From Acidobacteriaceae bacterium (GTDB lineage Bacteria; Acidobacteriota; Terriglobia; Terriglobales; Acidobacteriaceae): a DNA stretch of 19,695 nucleotides. Under the pieces are notes generated by a model. It was not told the DNA's origin. It worked only from the letters and a program-made list of their open reading frames with translations, and ran no database searches. Both the position numbers and the translations under genes were made by a program. This document shows positions 7,001 to 14,816 of this stretch, one piece after another; position 1 is the stretch's first letter, and every line of letters begins with the position of its first letter. The stretch spans positions 1-19,695 of the forward strand of contig JASHUR010000136.1 of assembly GCA_030039895.1 (NCBI GenBank), given 5' to 3'.

Positions 7001-7825
7001 TCAAGCCCTAAAGAAATGGTTCAGAGGTCCTCGCCCTTTGCCGACCCGCTGGGCTGCAGCCATCGCCCCGGCAACATATGCCTTGGCCTCGCGGACGGCC
7101 TGAGCCGCTGCATCGCCAGCCAGCAGCCGGATCAGCAGTGCGGATGAGAAGGCGCAGCCGGTTCCGTGGGTCGCAGTCGTCTGGATGCGGTGGCCGGGAA
7201 ACCACTGGCTCTTTCCGTAGGCAAGCAGCAGGTAGTCGTCCGGCGGGTCGAAATGCCCGCCCGTAACAACAAGATTCAGATCGGGATAGCTCGCGGCCAG
7301 CCGTCCGGCCCGTTCTTCGACCGCGCCCCGAGTCAGTACAGGTCCCCCGGCCAGCACCGCCAGCTCCTCAGCGTTTGGCGTAATCCAGCCGACCCGGTGC
7401 AATAAATTCTCCCTCAGCCGGGAGACTCCCTCAGCCGAAAGTAACTCCTTGCCGGAGCTTGACTTAAGGACCGGATCGAGAACCACGCGTTCAGGCGGAA
7501 TGCCGGAACGCTCCAAAAAGTTGCCGACCGCGTCAACATTTCCCGCCGTTGCCAGCATCCCAATTTTCAGGCCGGAGATTTCGAGGTCTTCCGCGAGACA
7601 AGCCAGGGTCTCAGCCAAAACCTCCGGCGACACCGCATCCACGCGACGCACCCCCTGCGTGGACTGAACAGTAAGAGCCGTAATGGCGGAAACGCCATAA
7701 AGTCCGTGGGCGGCAAAGACTTTGAGGTCGGCGGTCACACCCGCCCCGGACGACGGGTCGAATCCGGCGATCGTCAGAGCGATCAATGGTTTGCCGTCCC
7801 CAAAATTGCTCGAACTGCCTATCAT
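7001..7825 (-). CDS. thiD: Hydroxymethylpyrimidine/phosphomethylpyrimidine kinase
   Basis: Cytoplasmic kinase that phosphorylates hydroxymethylpyrimidine and then its monophosphate to HMP-PP, the pyrimidine precursor of thiamin. The 274 residues (ATG at 7825) match the usual length of about 265-275. Visible family features are the N-terminal AGFDPSSGAGVTADLKVF (20-37), LTVQST (51-56), VVLDPVLKSSSG (114-125), WITPNAEE (147-154), VVTGGH (186-191) and the C-terminal GTGC anion-hole motif (221-224) with its catalytic Cys/Gly region. The ATG at 7825 is preferred because AGGCAG precedes it; an ATG at 7849 in the same frame has no ribosome site. No other thiamin gene and no TPP riboswitch is recognisable in the 96 bp that separate it from the divergent RlpA-like gene. 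Confidence 0.95.
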   Translation of the reverse strand: MIGSSSNFGDGKPLIALTIAGFDPSSGAGVTADLKVFAAHGLYGVSAITALTVQSTQGVRRVDAVSPEVLAETLACLAEDLEISGLKIGMLATAGNVDAVGNFLERSGIPPERVVLDPVLKSSSGKELLSAEGVSRLRENLLHRVGWITPNAEELAVLAGGPVLTRGAVEERAGRLAASYPDLNLVVTGGHFDPPDDYLLLAYGKSQWFPGHRIQTTATHGTGCAFSSALLIRLLAGDAAAQAVREAKAYVAGAMAAAQRVGKGRGPLNHFFRA

Positions 7826-7876
7826 ATTCTGCCTGTGGAAATCAAGCATTTTTGAGAAATAAATCTCGGTTTTTGT

Positions 7877-7906
7877 TTGACTTGAGGTTTTGATGCTCCA
7901 TACAAT
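7877..7906 (+). promoter_or_regulatory. Sigma-70-type promoter of the RlpA-like gene
   Basis: TTGACT (7877-7882), an 18-bp spacer and TACAAT (7901-7906) are close to consensus. Start of transcription would fall about 7 bp later, at the edge of the ribosome site GGAGGAGG (7911-7918), so the leader would be only about 10 nt. Confidence 0.7.
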
Positions 7907-7921
7907 TTCCGGAGGAGGAAT

Positions 7922-8422
7922 ATGAGCGCTATCGCAATCCTTAAGAATAACTGCTTCCGACGATCTGGTCTGATCGCCAGCGCCGTTCTTGCGGCCGTTA
8001 TTGGCGTATCAGGTACCCCTGCTGGCAATGCGGAACACTCTGTGCACCTGAAACAGGTTGCGCCCAAACAACCCCAGCATCACTGGTATGAAATAGGCCG
8101 TGCCTCTTGGTATGGCAAGCTCTTCCAGGGCCACGAGACTGCCAGCGGTGAAGACTACAACATGAACGCTATGACCTGTGCGCACCGCAGCCTTCCGCTG
8201 GGTTCGCTCGTAAAGGTCACCAATCTCCGGAACCACAAGTCGGTGATCGTGCGCGTGAATGACCGCGGACCCGTTCCACGGAACCGCATTATCGACCTTT
8301 CCTATGCTGCGGCCCGCTTCCTTGGGTTCAGCAACAGGGGAACCGCTCCCGTCCGTGTGGAACTGATCTCCAGGACTTCGGAGCTCTCTCAGATGGCGTA
8401 CCCGGCCTTCGCGGCCCACTGA
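7922..8422 (+). CDS. rlpA: RlpA-like double-psi beta-barrel protein
   Basis: A 166-residue exported protein. A signal peptide (basic residues 8-14, hydrophobic 16-30) with a likely cleavage after GNA (residue 37) is followed by an RlpA/DPBB domain (59-148): GRASWYGKLFQGHETASGE, the CAHRSLPLG stretch (His88), LVKVTN, VRVNDRGP (Asp114) and RIIDLSYAAA. In Pseudomonas RlpA is a septal lytic transglycosylase acting on peptidoglycan without stem peptides, and the conserved Asp and His needed there have counterparts here. Differences from that protein: no lipobox cysteine (it would be a soluble periplasmic protein) and no C-terminal SPOR domain, so septal targeting is not expected by that route. The start is well supported by GGAGGAGG 3 nt before the ATG. 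It is probably a single gene with its own promoter. Confidence 0.9.
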   Translation: MSAIAILKNNCFRRSGLIASAVLAAVIGVSGTPAGNAEHSVHLKQVAPKQPQHHWYEIGRASWYGKLFQGHETASGEDYNMNAMTCAHRSLPLGSLVKVTNLRNHKSVIVRVNDRGPVPRNRIIDLSYAAARFLGFSNRGTAPVRVELISRTSELSQMAYPAFAAH

Positions 8423-8483
8423 GACTCAGCCCTCCCTGACTCGCTCCTCCTATAAGATAGGGTTCAGCCCTTAAAGGAGTGGT

Positions 8484-9212
8484 GTGCCTGTGACTCTTCC
8501 CGGCCCTGAGCCTGCCCGTCTTTCTGCTCGCGATCGCGTGATCGTCGCGCTGGACGTACCCGATGCGGAGCAGGCTCTGGGGTTGGTGGAGCGCCTGGAC
8601 AATCAAATCTATTGGTTTAAGATTGGACTGGAACTCTATCTTTTCGAAGGAAATAGAATCATCGAAAAGCTGCGGTCGCTAGGCCATTCCGTCTTTCTCG
8701 ACCTTAAACTCCACGACATTCCCAACACCGTCGCCGGGGCTGTCCGCTCCGCCTCTCGCGCCGGAGCAAAGATGCTCACCGTCCACGCTTGCGGTGGCCC
8801 AGCCATGCTCTCCGCCGCCGTTGAAGCGGCTGCTTCCGTGGCTCATGCCCCTCAACTCCTCGCCGTCACCGTTCTCACCAGCATGGACCAGTCCCAGCTC
8901 TCAGCCGTCGGCGTTCCTGGCTCTCCAGCCGATCAGGTGCTCATCCTCGCCCAAATGGGCTGGCGATCCGGCATCCGCGGATTTGTCTCCAGTGCCGAAG
9001 AGGTCGCCGCGATGCGCCACACCTTCCCCGCCGCGACGCTCGTCATCCCCGGAATCCGCCCTGCGGGTGCAGCCACCGATGACCAGAAACGTGTCGCAAC
9101 TCCCGCCGCCGCCATCGCCGCCGGAGCCGACTACCTCGTCATCGGACGCCCCATCACCCAGGCCCCGGATCCAGCCGCCGCCGCCGCCGCGATTTTGGCT
9201 GAGATCAGCTAA
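8484..9212 (+). CDS. pyrF: Orotidine-5'-phosphate decarboxylase
   Basis: Cytoplasmic enzyme of pyrimidine synthesis that decarboxylates OMP to UMP. The protein has 242 residues, a normal length. The substrate-binding start IVALDVPD (20-27), FKIGLE (45-50), the catalytic signature FLDLKLHDIPNTV (71-83, with Asp73, Lys75 and Asp78), HACGG (101-105), VIPGIRP (187-193) and the phosphate-gripping IGRPIT (220-225) are all present. The C-terminus is a run of alanines. The GTG at 8484 has GGAG 4 nt upstream; a second GTG at 8490, two codons later, is almost as good. A TATAAG box at 8451-8456 may be its -10 element, without a good -35. A short AGGG/CCCT hairpin (about 8457-8469) lies just before the ribosome site. 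No other pyr gene is adjacent. Confidence 0.97.
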   Translation: MPVTLPGPEPARLSARDRVIVALDVPDAEQALGLVERLDNQIYWFKIGLELYLFEGNRIIEKLRSLGHSVFLDLKLHDIPNTVAGAVRSASRAGAKMLTVHACGGPAMLSAAVEAAASVAHAPQLLAVTVLTSMDQSQLSAVGVPGSPADQVLILAQMGWRSGIRGFVSSAEEVAAMRHTFPAATLVIPGIRPAGAATDDQKRVATPAAAIAAGADYLVIGRPITQAPDPAAAAAAILAEIS

Positions 9213-9294
9213 ACCAGCACAAATAGGCATAGAACTGCGAGCAGCTGGACAGAACCTTGGAACCCTCTGATGAGGGCAATCGATGGGATAGGTA

Positions 9295-9308
9295 TGCAAA
9301 CATTTGCA
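9295..9308. repeat. 14-bp inverted repeat TGCAAA-CA-TTTGCA
   Basis: A perfect 6+6 bp inverted repeat with a 2-bp centre. It overlaps the -35 element of the presumed promoter of the O-antigen ligase gene, where a repressor site would be expected. No regulator is assigned. Confidence 0.45.
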
Positions 9309-9332
9309 CTTTGAGCATCTTGAAAGTCTAAA
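9304..9332 (+). promoter_or_regulatory. Possible promoter of the polysaccharide operon
   Basis: TTGCAC (9304-9309), a 17-bp spacer and TCTAAA (9327-9332) resemble a sigma-70 promoter of moderate quality. It would give a leader of roughly 140 nt before the O-antigen ligase gene. Confidence 0.4.
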
Positions 9333-9480
9333 AATGCGCCCCTCTCGGTCTAGGCTCGAGAAAACCACTTCCTTGAAGCAATCAGGCGAAACGGTAGCCG
9401 CCGGGTCCGCCACCTGGAGGTCTGTTTCCACACGTCCATAACTATGGCATTGTGGGTGCTACTAGAGCAGCGGCACTTCT
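9333..9480 (+). other. Presumed 5' leader of the O-antigen ligase gene, no gene seen
   Basis: This GC-rich stretch has no credible reading frame on the plus strand. It contains a 5-bp hairpin (TCTCG and CGAGA at about 9342-9362) and then a G/C-rich block at about 9391-9421 that could fold. I compared it by eye with the c-di-GMP-I (GEMM), cobalamin and SAM riboswitch patterns and found no match. Confidence 0.3.
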
Positions 9481-10866
9481 GTGTCGACGAGGCTGACGTC
9501 CGTGGGATTTGTCATAGATGCAATGTTATTCGGCATGGCGATGATCGGGCTGGCCCGCCCGTATATCGGAATGCTGGCGTTGCTCATTGTCATGGAGTTG
9601 CAGCCCGGCGCTCTTTACCCTCAAACGGCGCCCCTCCATCTAGAGCGGATTATAGCGGCCATGCTGCTGGTTTCGTTCCTGCTCAACCGACAGAAATTTC
9701 GCCTTCCCACGCCCATGGGTTGGTTTCTGGCGCTTTACGGTGCGATGTTCCTTGCGATCCCTTTGGCATTCTGGCCGGGCAACTCTGCGGCCTACTGTCT
9801 TTACTTTCTGGAAATCGTCGCCTTCGTCCTGTTCGCGACCGCCCAGTTAACCACAGAGTTGCGCATCCGCTCGTTCATCCTGACCTACGTGCTATTGGTG
9901 GACTGGCTCGGGGGCAGCGCGCTATGGAACTATCTCCACGGAATCTTCATTTATAGAATGCACATCGATCGCGCCATCGGCATCACCAGTTCCGCCGGAG
10001 ACCCCAACACCCTGGCGACCACCCTGCTCCTGACGATTCCCTTATGTTTCACACTCATGCTCCGGTCAAATCCACTTTGGATGCGCCTGATTGGCGTTGC
10101 GTCGGTTGCGATTGACTTCGTGACAATCATTGATACCGGGTCCCGCACCGCGGCTTGCGGAATCGTTGTTCTGGTAGGTCTACTGGTGTTCCGGAAGCGG
10201 AGAAACCTCCTCTATCTGCCGCTCGTTGCTATGCTGGCTCCGCTGCTGTGGATGGCGATCCCCCAGCAATACAAGGCGCGCTATGAGACGATCGATCATT
10301 TGAAAAAGGATGAATCCTATCAGCTGCGCCTCGACAGTTGGCAGGGCGGCTTGGCCATGTTCGAGAGCAACCCGCTGACCGGAGTTGGTCCTGGCAACTA
10401 TGCCATAGCGAACGGAGAAAAATTCTGGCCAGGGCCAGGCCGTAAATATTGGCTCAACGCGCACTCGTTATATTTTCAAACTATCGGCGAGATGGGACTG
10501 TTGGGAGTGTTTGTCTTCGGCGGCTATCTGATTTCCATCTTCCGGCTGAATTTCCGCTTGAGAAAGGAGCTGGCCGAACGCGACGTGTCAAAGTTTCTGA
10601 AGTTCCTGCCCGACATGTTCCTCATCATGCTCTGTCAATTGCTGTTTGCCGGCTATGCCGCCCACGTTCTCTTTCGCAGTACGTGGTACATCATCGGTGC
10701 CATGAGTGGTTCCTTGAGCCTGCTGCCAGCTCTTCAGCAGAAGGCTGAGGAAACCACGACAGGCCGCCTTAACGCTCTCGCACCCTGGGTTTACGGCCGG
10801 GTGCGTTCCCCGGCGCTCGTGCCGGCATGGCAAACCCAGATCCGCACGCATGGGCCATCTGCCTGA
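9481..10866 (+). CDS. O-antigen ligase / Wzy-like polysaccharide polymerase family membrane protein
   Basis: A 461-residue polytopic inner-membrane protein with about ten or eleven hydrophobic segments. The Wzy_C/O-antigen ligase region is recognisable by TGSRTA (219-224, with Arg222), a large loop with LRLDSWQGGLAMFESNPLTGVGPGNY in parts (about 282-307) and NAHSLYFQTIGEMGLLG (327-342, with His328). Proteins of this family join sugar repeat units made on a lipid carrier, either to each other or to lipid A or another acceptor, on the periplasmic side. Which of these happens here cannot be told. The start is uncertain: GTG at 9481, GTG at 9502 (GAGG 9 nt upstream) and ATG at 9523 all precede the first membrane segment. 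It overlaps the following methyltransferase by 17 bp, which points to one transcript and related roles in surface polysaccharide synthesis. Confidence 0.85.
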   Translation: MSTRLTSVGFVIDAMLFGMAMIGLARPYIGMLALLIVMELQPGALYPQTAPLHLERIIAAMLLVSFLLNRQKFRLPTPMGWFLALYGAMFLAIPLAFWPGNSAAYCLYFLEIVAFVLFATAQLTTELRIRSFILTYVLLVDWLGGSALWNYLHGIFIYRMHIDRAIGITSSAGDPNTLATTLLLTIPLCFTLMLRSNPLWMRLIGVASVAIDFVTIIDTGSRTAACGIVVLVGLLVFRKRRNLLYLPLVAMLAPLLWMAIPQQYKARYETIDHLKKDESYQLRLDSWQGGLAMFESNPLTGVGPGNYAIANGEKFWPGPGRKYWLNAHSLYFQTIGEMGLLGVFVFGGYLISIFRLNFRLRKELAERDVSKFLKFLPDMFLIMLCQLLFAGYAAHVLFRSTWYIIGAMSGSLSLLPALQQKAEETTTGRLNALAPWVYGRVRSPALVPAWQTQIRTHGPSA

Positions 10867-11608
10867 GGGGCAACCATTTCACCGGACACTTGGAAATATC
10901 ACTCCTAGTCAAATGGCTCACTCTCAATACAACTACCGCGATACGCTGGACAGGCTCGTGCAATCCGACACGAATTGGCTCGATATCGGTTGCGGTCACA
11001 CCATCCTGCCCGAGTGGCTTCGTGATTCCATCCCTTTCCAGAAAAAGCTTCTGGCTCGATGCAGGTTGGCGCGTGGATACGACCCGGTTGACGACCGTCC
11101 GCACGTGGCGGGATTAATAAAGGAGGTCTCACCCGGCTGCAGCCTGCCTTTCGAAGATGGCCTCTTCAACCTGGTGACGGCGAACATGGTGGTCGAGCAC
11201 GTTGCCGACCCTGTTCCCTTCGCACGCGAGATTCACCGTGTCCTCAAAACGGGTGGCCTGTTCGTCGCGCATACCTCGAATCTCTTATACTTTGAATATT
11301 TCGCCGCCAAGATCTTGCCGAATTCGGTCGCGCGTGTCGTCGCCCATCACCTCGATGAACGGGAATACGACGACATTTTCCCCGCTTATTACCGGATCAA
11401 CACTCGCTCAGCCTTTAAGCGCCTGCCCGGGTTCAGAATCAATGCCCTGGAATGCGTTACAACCGGGCCGAAGTATAAAAAAATTCCGATGCTGAACTGG
11501 ATCGAATCGGGCATGATCCATCTGGCCAACCTTCCGGGGCTGCACGACCTGCGTTCCGACTGGATCGCAGTGTTGCAAAAGGTCGATCTCAATTCCCCTT
11601 CAGCGTAA
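10850..11608 (+). CDS. SAM-dependent class I methyltransferase
   Basis: A 252-residue soluble enzyme of the Methyltransf_11 type. Motif I is WLDIGCGH (43-50), followed by an acidic residue after the second strand (YDP, 77-79), LPFEDGLFNLVTANMVVEHV (99-118, motif II region) and the VLKTGGLFVAHT strand (131-142). The remaining C-terminal third is family-specific and contains no metal-binding site. Such enzymes methylate small molecules, often sugars or lipid-linked precursors in polysaccharide loci. The overlap with the O-antigen ligase gene suggests the substrate is a sugar of the same polymer; this is inference from context. The ATG at 10850 has no ribosome site; an ATG at 10913 (losing 21 residues) is the alternative and keeps the SQYNYRDTL segment before motif I. 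It converges on the ADOP permease gene with 78 bp between, without a clear terminator. Confidence 0.88.
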   Translation: MGHLPEGQPFHRTLGNITPSQMAHSQYNYRDTLDRLVQSDTNWLDIGCGHTILPEWLRDSIPFQKKLLARCRLARGYDPVDDRPHVAGLIKEVSPGCSLPFEDGLFNLVTANMVVEHVADPVPFAREIHRVLKTGGLFVAHTSNLLYFEYFAAKILPNSVARVVAHHLDEREYDDIFPAYYRINTRSAFKRLPGFRINALECVTTGPKYKKIPMLNWIESGMIHLANLPGLHDLRSDWIAVLQKVDLNSPSA

Positions 11609-11686
11609 GAAGTATCGCGACCCATCAGGCTCTTCCAGGACCTGCCTCTGCACCTAAAGTTTCACTTGAGCCAATTCATGAACTCC

Positions 11687-14395
11687 CTACTCGCTCCGCA
11701 ACGCCTGCATCGGATCAACGCTCGCCGCTCGCCGAGCCGGGAGATATGCCGCCACAGCCCCACTTAAGAGCAGTACCACCGCAACCACGCCCATCGTCCA
11801 GACATCGTGCGCAGAGACTCCATATAGGTAGCTTCGAATAAACCGGGTCGAGGCAAAGGCCAGTCCCAGGCCAATCGCTACCCCCACAACAACCAGTAGC
11901 CCAGCTTGCCGCATGATCAGCCACACAATGTCGCCCCGCTGCGCGCCGAGGGCAAAACGAACACCCATCTCTCGCGTGCGCTGGCTGACCACATAAGCCA
12001 GCAGCCCATACAATCCCGCCACGCAAAGCAGCAGCGCCGAACCGGCAAAGGTCTCCAGCAGATGGGCCGCAAACATCTGGCTTCCATAAGAATCCTCAAC
12101 GATCTGGTTCATTGTCGTGATCTTGGCGTTCGCCAGGGCCGGATCAACCTGCCGCAGAGCCTCCCGCAGCTCGGGAACTACTTGGTCCGAAGATCGGTGC
12201 GTCCGCACCGCCAGATCCATCGCAATGCCTTCCAGCCCCGTGTAGAAGCCGCTTTTGGGATCGAGCTGAGAGATGTCGACCTCCACTTCCGGCCTGGGAG
12301 GATAGTCCACGCTTCTCTGCCGGAAGTCGTCCATCACGCCGATGATCGTGGCCTGTTTGCTTTGCTTCCCGGGATCAAGTTTCAGCACCTGCATGCCGAC
12401 AACCTTATTCAGGTCCTGCTCATGCGGTGCATACTCACGGGCAAATGCGCGATTGACCACAACAACCGGCTGGCTTGTAGGAGTGTCCTGCACATCGAAG
12501 TACCGCCCGGCGAGCATACGGAACTCATAGACCTTCTTGAGGTCAGGGGTTGCAGCTTTGAAGAAGGCATCCACAATATTCTGACTTGACTTTTGATAGA
12601 GGCTAAGCTGCATGAGGAAGGTCCGCCCCAGCGGTACATCCGTCATCAGCCCCGCCGCATCCACACCGGGCAAGTGCTTCACCCGCTCCAGCAGCGGTTC
12701 ATAGAGTTCCGTAGTCGCGTTCACTTTGGAGAATCGGTACGTAGGAATGTCCAGATTCGCGACAAGGATATGGTCCGTGCGGAATCCGAGCGGCACGCGT
12801 CGCAGATCATAAATGGTGCGCAGCATTAGCCCGCAGGCTGCAAGCAGAGTAAGCGACATGGCGATCTCCGCTATCACCAGACCACCACGCAGCCGATGAT
12901 GGCTGCGGCTTGTCCCGCTCTGTTGCCCGCCCTGCCTCAGCATCGGCTCAATCGGCGAGCAGGCCGCAAGCCACGCTGGCCACGCAGCAGCCAGAACCGC
13001 CGAGACAAACGTCAGTACTACCAATCCGCCTAGCACCGGCAGATTGATAGAAGCAGAAATCCGGAAAGGCAGATGGCTGCGGAAAGAATGTTGAAACAGG
13101 TGGACGGATGCCACTGCCATCGCCGTTCCAAGCGCCGCGGCCGCCCCACTCATCACACAGCTCTCCACCACCAGCTGCTGTGCAATGCTCCAACGGCTCG
13201 CGCCGAGCGCCCCGCGCATGGCCATTTCCCGCTGCCGCGCAAACGACCGCGCAAGCAGCAGGTTGGTCGCATTCACGCACGCAATCAACCACAGCAGCAG
13301 TGCAGCCGCAAATAGAGCGTAAAGCGCCCGGCTGGTCGACTTATCTACCAGCGTACTTACGTAGGGGTCGATCTTGATACGAGTGGCGTTCTTCCGCTGA
13401 TCAGGATTGGAGTAGCTCTTCGCAATCTGCCCCTGCATCGTGTTCATCTCCGCAAGTGCAGTTATCAGCTTCACTCCAGGCCGAAGCCGCGCGATCACGC
13501 TATATGACGGCGTGTCTTCATTGCGGACTTGGTCTTTGCTCGTGAGCTGAATCGGTATCCACGCCTGCGGAATCCAATCCCCAAACGGAAAAGCAAACCC
13601 GCGCGGCATTACGCCCGTCACGGTGTAAGGCTGCCCATTGATCTGCACAGTTTTACCGATGATGTGCGGATCGGCATGAAAAATCGAGCGCCAGGCAGTG
13701 TCGCTCAGCACCACCGTATCCTCACTCCCGGACTTTGCAAAGTCCTGCAGCATATTCGGCAGTCCCGGCCCCATCCGCGGATGGATCCCAAACACCTGAA
13801 AGAAGTTCGCGCTTACCTTCAGCAGCGAAACCTCAGTCGATGAGTTCCTACTGCCCATAAAGCTCCGGCCATTCATCCAGTCGTAAAAGGCGATCTGCTG
13901 CAAACTCTTCGCTCGGCCTTGCCACGCCTGAATATCAAGGAACGGCACGAAATTCAGATCGTGGCCGTTCCAATGTACCGGCCTTTCATAGATCTCGACC
14001 AATTGCGAAGCCCTCGCATACGGCAGCGGCCGTAGCAGAATCTGATCCACAACCGTAAACATCGCCGTCGCCGCCGCAATCCCCAGCGCCAGCGTCCCAA
14101 TCACCGCACATGCAAACCCCGGCGATTTCCGAATCTGCCGCAGCGCAAACAGAGCATCCCGCCACAGATTCTCCAGCCGTGTCCACTGCCAAACCTCTCT
14201 GCCTTGCTCTTCCACTAATGTCACATTCCCGAACGCCCGCCGTGCCGCCTGTTCCGCTTCTTCTCCGCTCATGCCTTCATGCATCAGCAATTCCTTCTTC
14301 TCCTCGATATGCTGACGGACCTCTTCGGCAAGATCGCTGTAAAGGCTGCGGCGGCGCCAAAGAAAACCGGAAATGATGCGGTCAATCCAACTCAT
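11687..14395 (-). CDS. ADOP-type (acidobacterial duplicated orphan permease) FtsX/MacB-like permease
   Basis: A 902-residue inner-membrane protein of two FtsX-like halves. Residues 1-80 are a soluble alpha-helical prefix (DLAEEVRQHIEEK, then GMSGEEAEQAARRAFGN) common in these proteins. Then follow TM1 (about 97-118), a large periplasmic MacB-like domain (120-350), three TM helices (357-379, 409-432, 453-478) with the cytoplasmic signature RQREMAMRGALGASR, a repeat of the design with TM5 (507-527), a second periplasmic domain (530-775) and three TM helices (778-802, 826-850, 868-890) with RTREMGVRFALGAQRGDI. It ends in ASVDPMQALRSE. No ATPase gene lies beside it, which is the rule for this family; substrate and partner ATPase are unknown. 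GAGGGG lies 8 nt before the ATG. It follows padR by 14 bp and is probably co-transcribed with and controlled by it. Confidence 0.93.
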   Translation of the reverse strand: MSWIDRIISGFLWRRRSLYSDLAEEVRQHIEEKKELLMHEGMSGEEAEQAARRAFGNVTLVEEQGREVWQWTRLENLWRDALFALRQIRKSPGFACAVIGTLALGIAAATAMFTVVDQILLRPLPYARASQLVEIYERPVHWNGHDLNFVPFLDIQAWQGRAKSLQQIAFYDWMNGRSFMGSRNSSTEVSLLKVSANFFQVFGIHPRMGPGLPNMLQDFAKSGSEDTVVLSDTAWRSIFHADPHIIGKTVQINGQPYTVTGVMPRGFAFPFGDWIPQAWIPIQLTSKDQVRNEDTPSYSVIARLRPGVKLITALAEMNTMQGQIAKSYSNPDQRKNATRIKIDPYVSTLVDKSTSRALYALFAAALLLWLIACVNATNLLLARSFARQREMAMRGALGASRWSIAQQLVVESCVMSGAAAALGTAMAVASVHLFQHSFRSHLPFRISASINLPVLGGLVVLTFVSAVLAAAWPAWLAACSPIEPMLRQGGQQSGTSRSHHRLRGGLVIAEIAMSLTLLAACGLMLRTIYDLRRVPLGFRTDHILVANLDIPTYRFSKVNATTELYEPLLERVKHLPGVDAAGLMTDVPLGRTFLMQLSLYQKSSQNIVDAFFKAATPDLKKVYEFRMLAGRYFDVQDTPTSQPVVVVNRAFAREYAPHEQDLNKVVGMQVLKLDPGKQSKQATIIGVMDDFRQRSVDYPPRPEVEVDISQLDPKSGFYTGLEGIAMDLAVRTHRSSDQVVPELREALRQVDPALANAKITTMNQIVEDSYGSQMFAAHLLETFAGSALLLCVAGLYGLLAYVVSQRTREMGVRFALGAQRGDIVWLIMRQAGLLVVVGVAIGLGLAFASTRFIRSYLYGVSAHDVWTMGVVAVVLLLSGAVAAYLPARRAASVDPMQALRSE

Positions 14396-14409
14396 CGCGC
14401 GTTCCCCTC

Positions 14410-14772
14410 TCAGGCTTTCTCTGGGCTAGGCACTCTAGGTTTGAGCACAAGGCTGATGCCCTGGAACATGCGCTCGAAACTCGAAATCTCCCTTTCCAGA
14501 TGCCGCAGTCCGGCGGCGGTGATCTGATAGGTTCTTACGCGGCGGTTTGTACTGGAGACTGTCCATTCGGCCTTCACCAGCCTTGCCTTCAGCAGCCGCT
14601 GGAGTGCCGGATAGAGCGATCCCTCTTCCACTTGGAGAAGATTGTTGGATCGCTGCTGGATTTGCTGGACGAGGGCATACCCGTGAGCTGGCTGGCGTCG
14701 CAACGACTCAAGGATCATCATTTCGAGCGCTCCCGGGAAAAGGTCGCGAACAGATTTATTCGTCGATGGCAT
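14410..14772 (-). CDS. PadR-family transcriptional regulator
   Basis: A 120-residue winged-helix repressor-type protein. The core (12-90) carries the PadR pattern: GALEMMILESL, HGYALVQQIQ, then EGSLYPALQRLLKARLVKAEW and the wing with RRVRTYQITAAGLRHLE. The last 30 residues form the short dimerisation helix found in the small PadR group; the acidobacterial PadR proteins that precede ADOP permeases have this size. It is presumably a cytoplasmic regulator that binds its own promoter and controls the permease gene 14 bp downstream; the ligand is unknown. The start at 14772 sits about 9 nt behind the predicted transcription start and has only GGAAG next to it, so translation may depend on a very short leader. 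The direction is opposite to the polysaccharide genes on both sides. Confidence 0.92.
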   Translation of the reverse strand: MPSTNKSVRDLFPGALEMMILESLRRQPAHGYALVQQIQQRSNNLLQVEEGSLYPALQRLLKARLVKAEWTVSSTNRRVRTYQITAAGLRHLEREISSFERMFQGISLVLKPRVPSPEKA

Positions 14773-14787
14773 CTTCCAAACACGCCT

Positions 14788-14816
14788 AGACTAAACAGGG
14801 GTACGAGAACTGTCAA
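14788..14816 (-). promoter_or_regulatory. Sigma-70-type promoter of padR-permease
   Basis: On the minus strand a perfect TTGACA (14816-14811), a 17-bp spacer and TAGTCT (14793-14788). Transcription would start near 14781, about 9 nt before the padR ATG. Confidence 0.65.

Noticed and set aside
7825..7921. TPP riboswitch before thiD
   Set aside because: The 96-bp divergent region lacks the conserved TPP-switch sequences and is AT-rich with only promoter-like elements.
9385..9430. Possible riboswitch (c-di-GMP-I, cobalamin or SAM type) before the O-antigen ligase gene
   Set aside because: Short matches such as a GGCGAAAC-like piece exist, but the conserved cores of these classes are missing.
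8901..9431. Minus-strand frame of 176 codons with a CxxC-like stretch (CSKCKC)
   Set aside because: Most of it is antisense to pyrF with a Gly-rich translation; the cysteines fall in the intergenic part and do not form a known zinc motif. No ribosome site.
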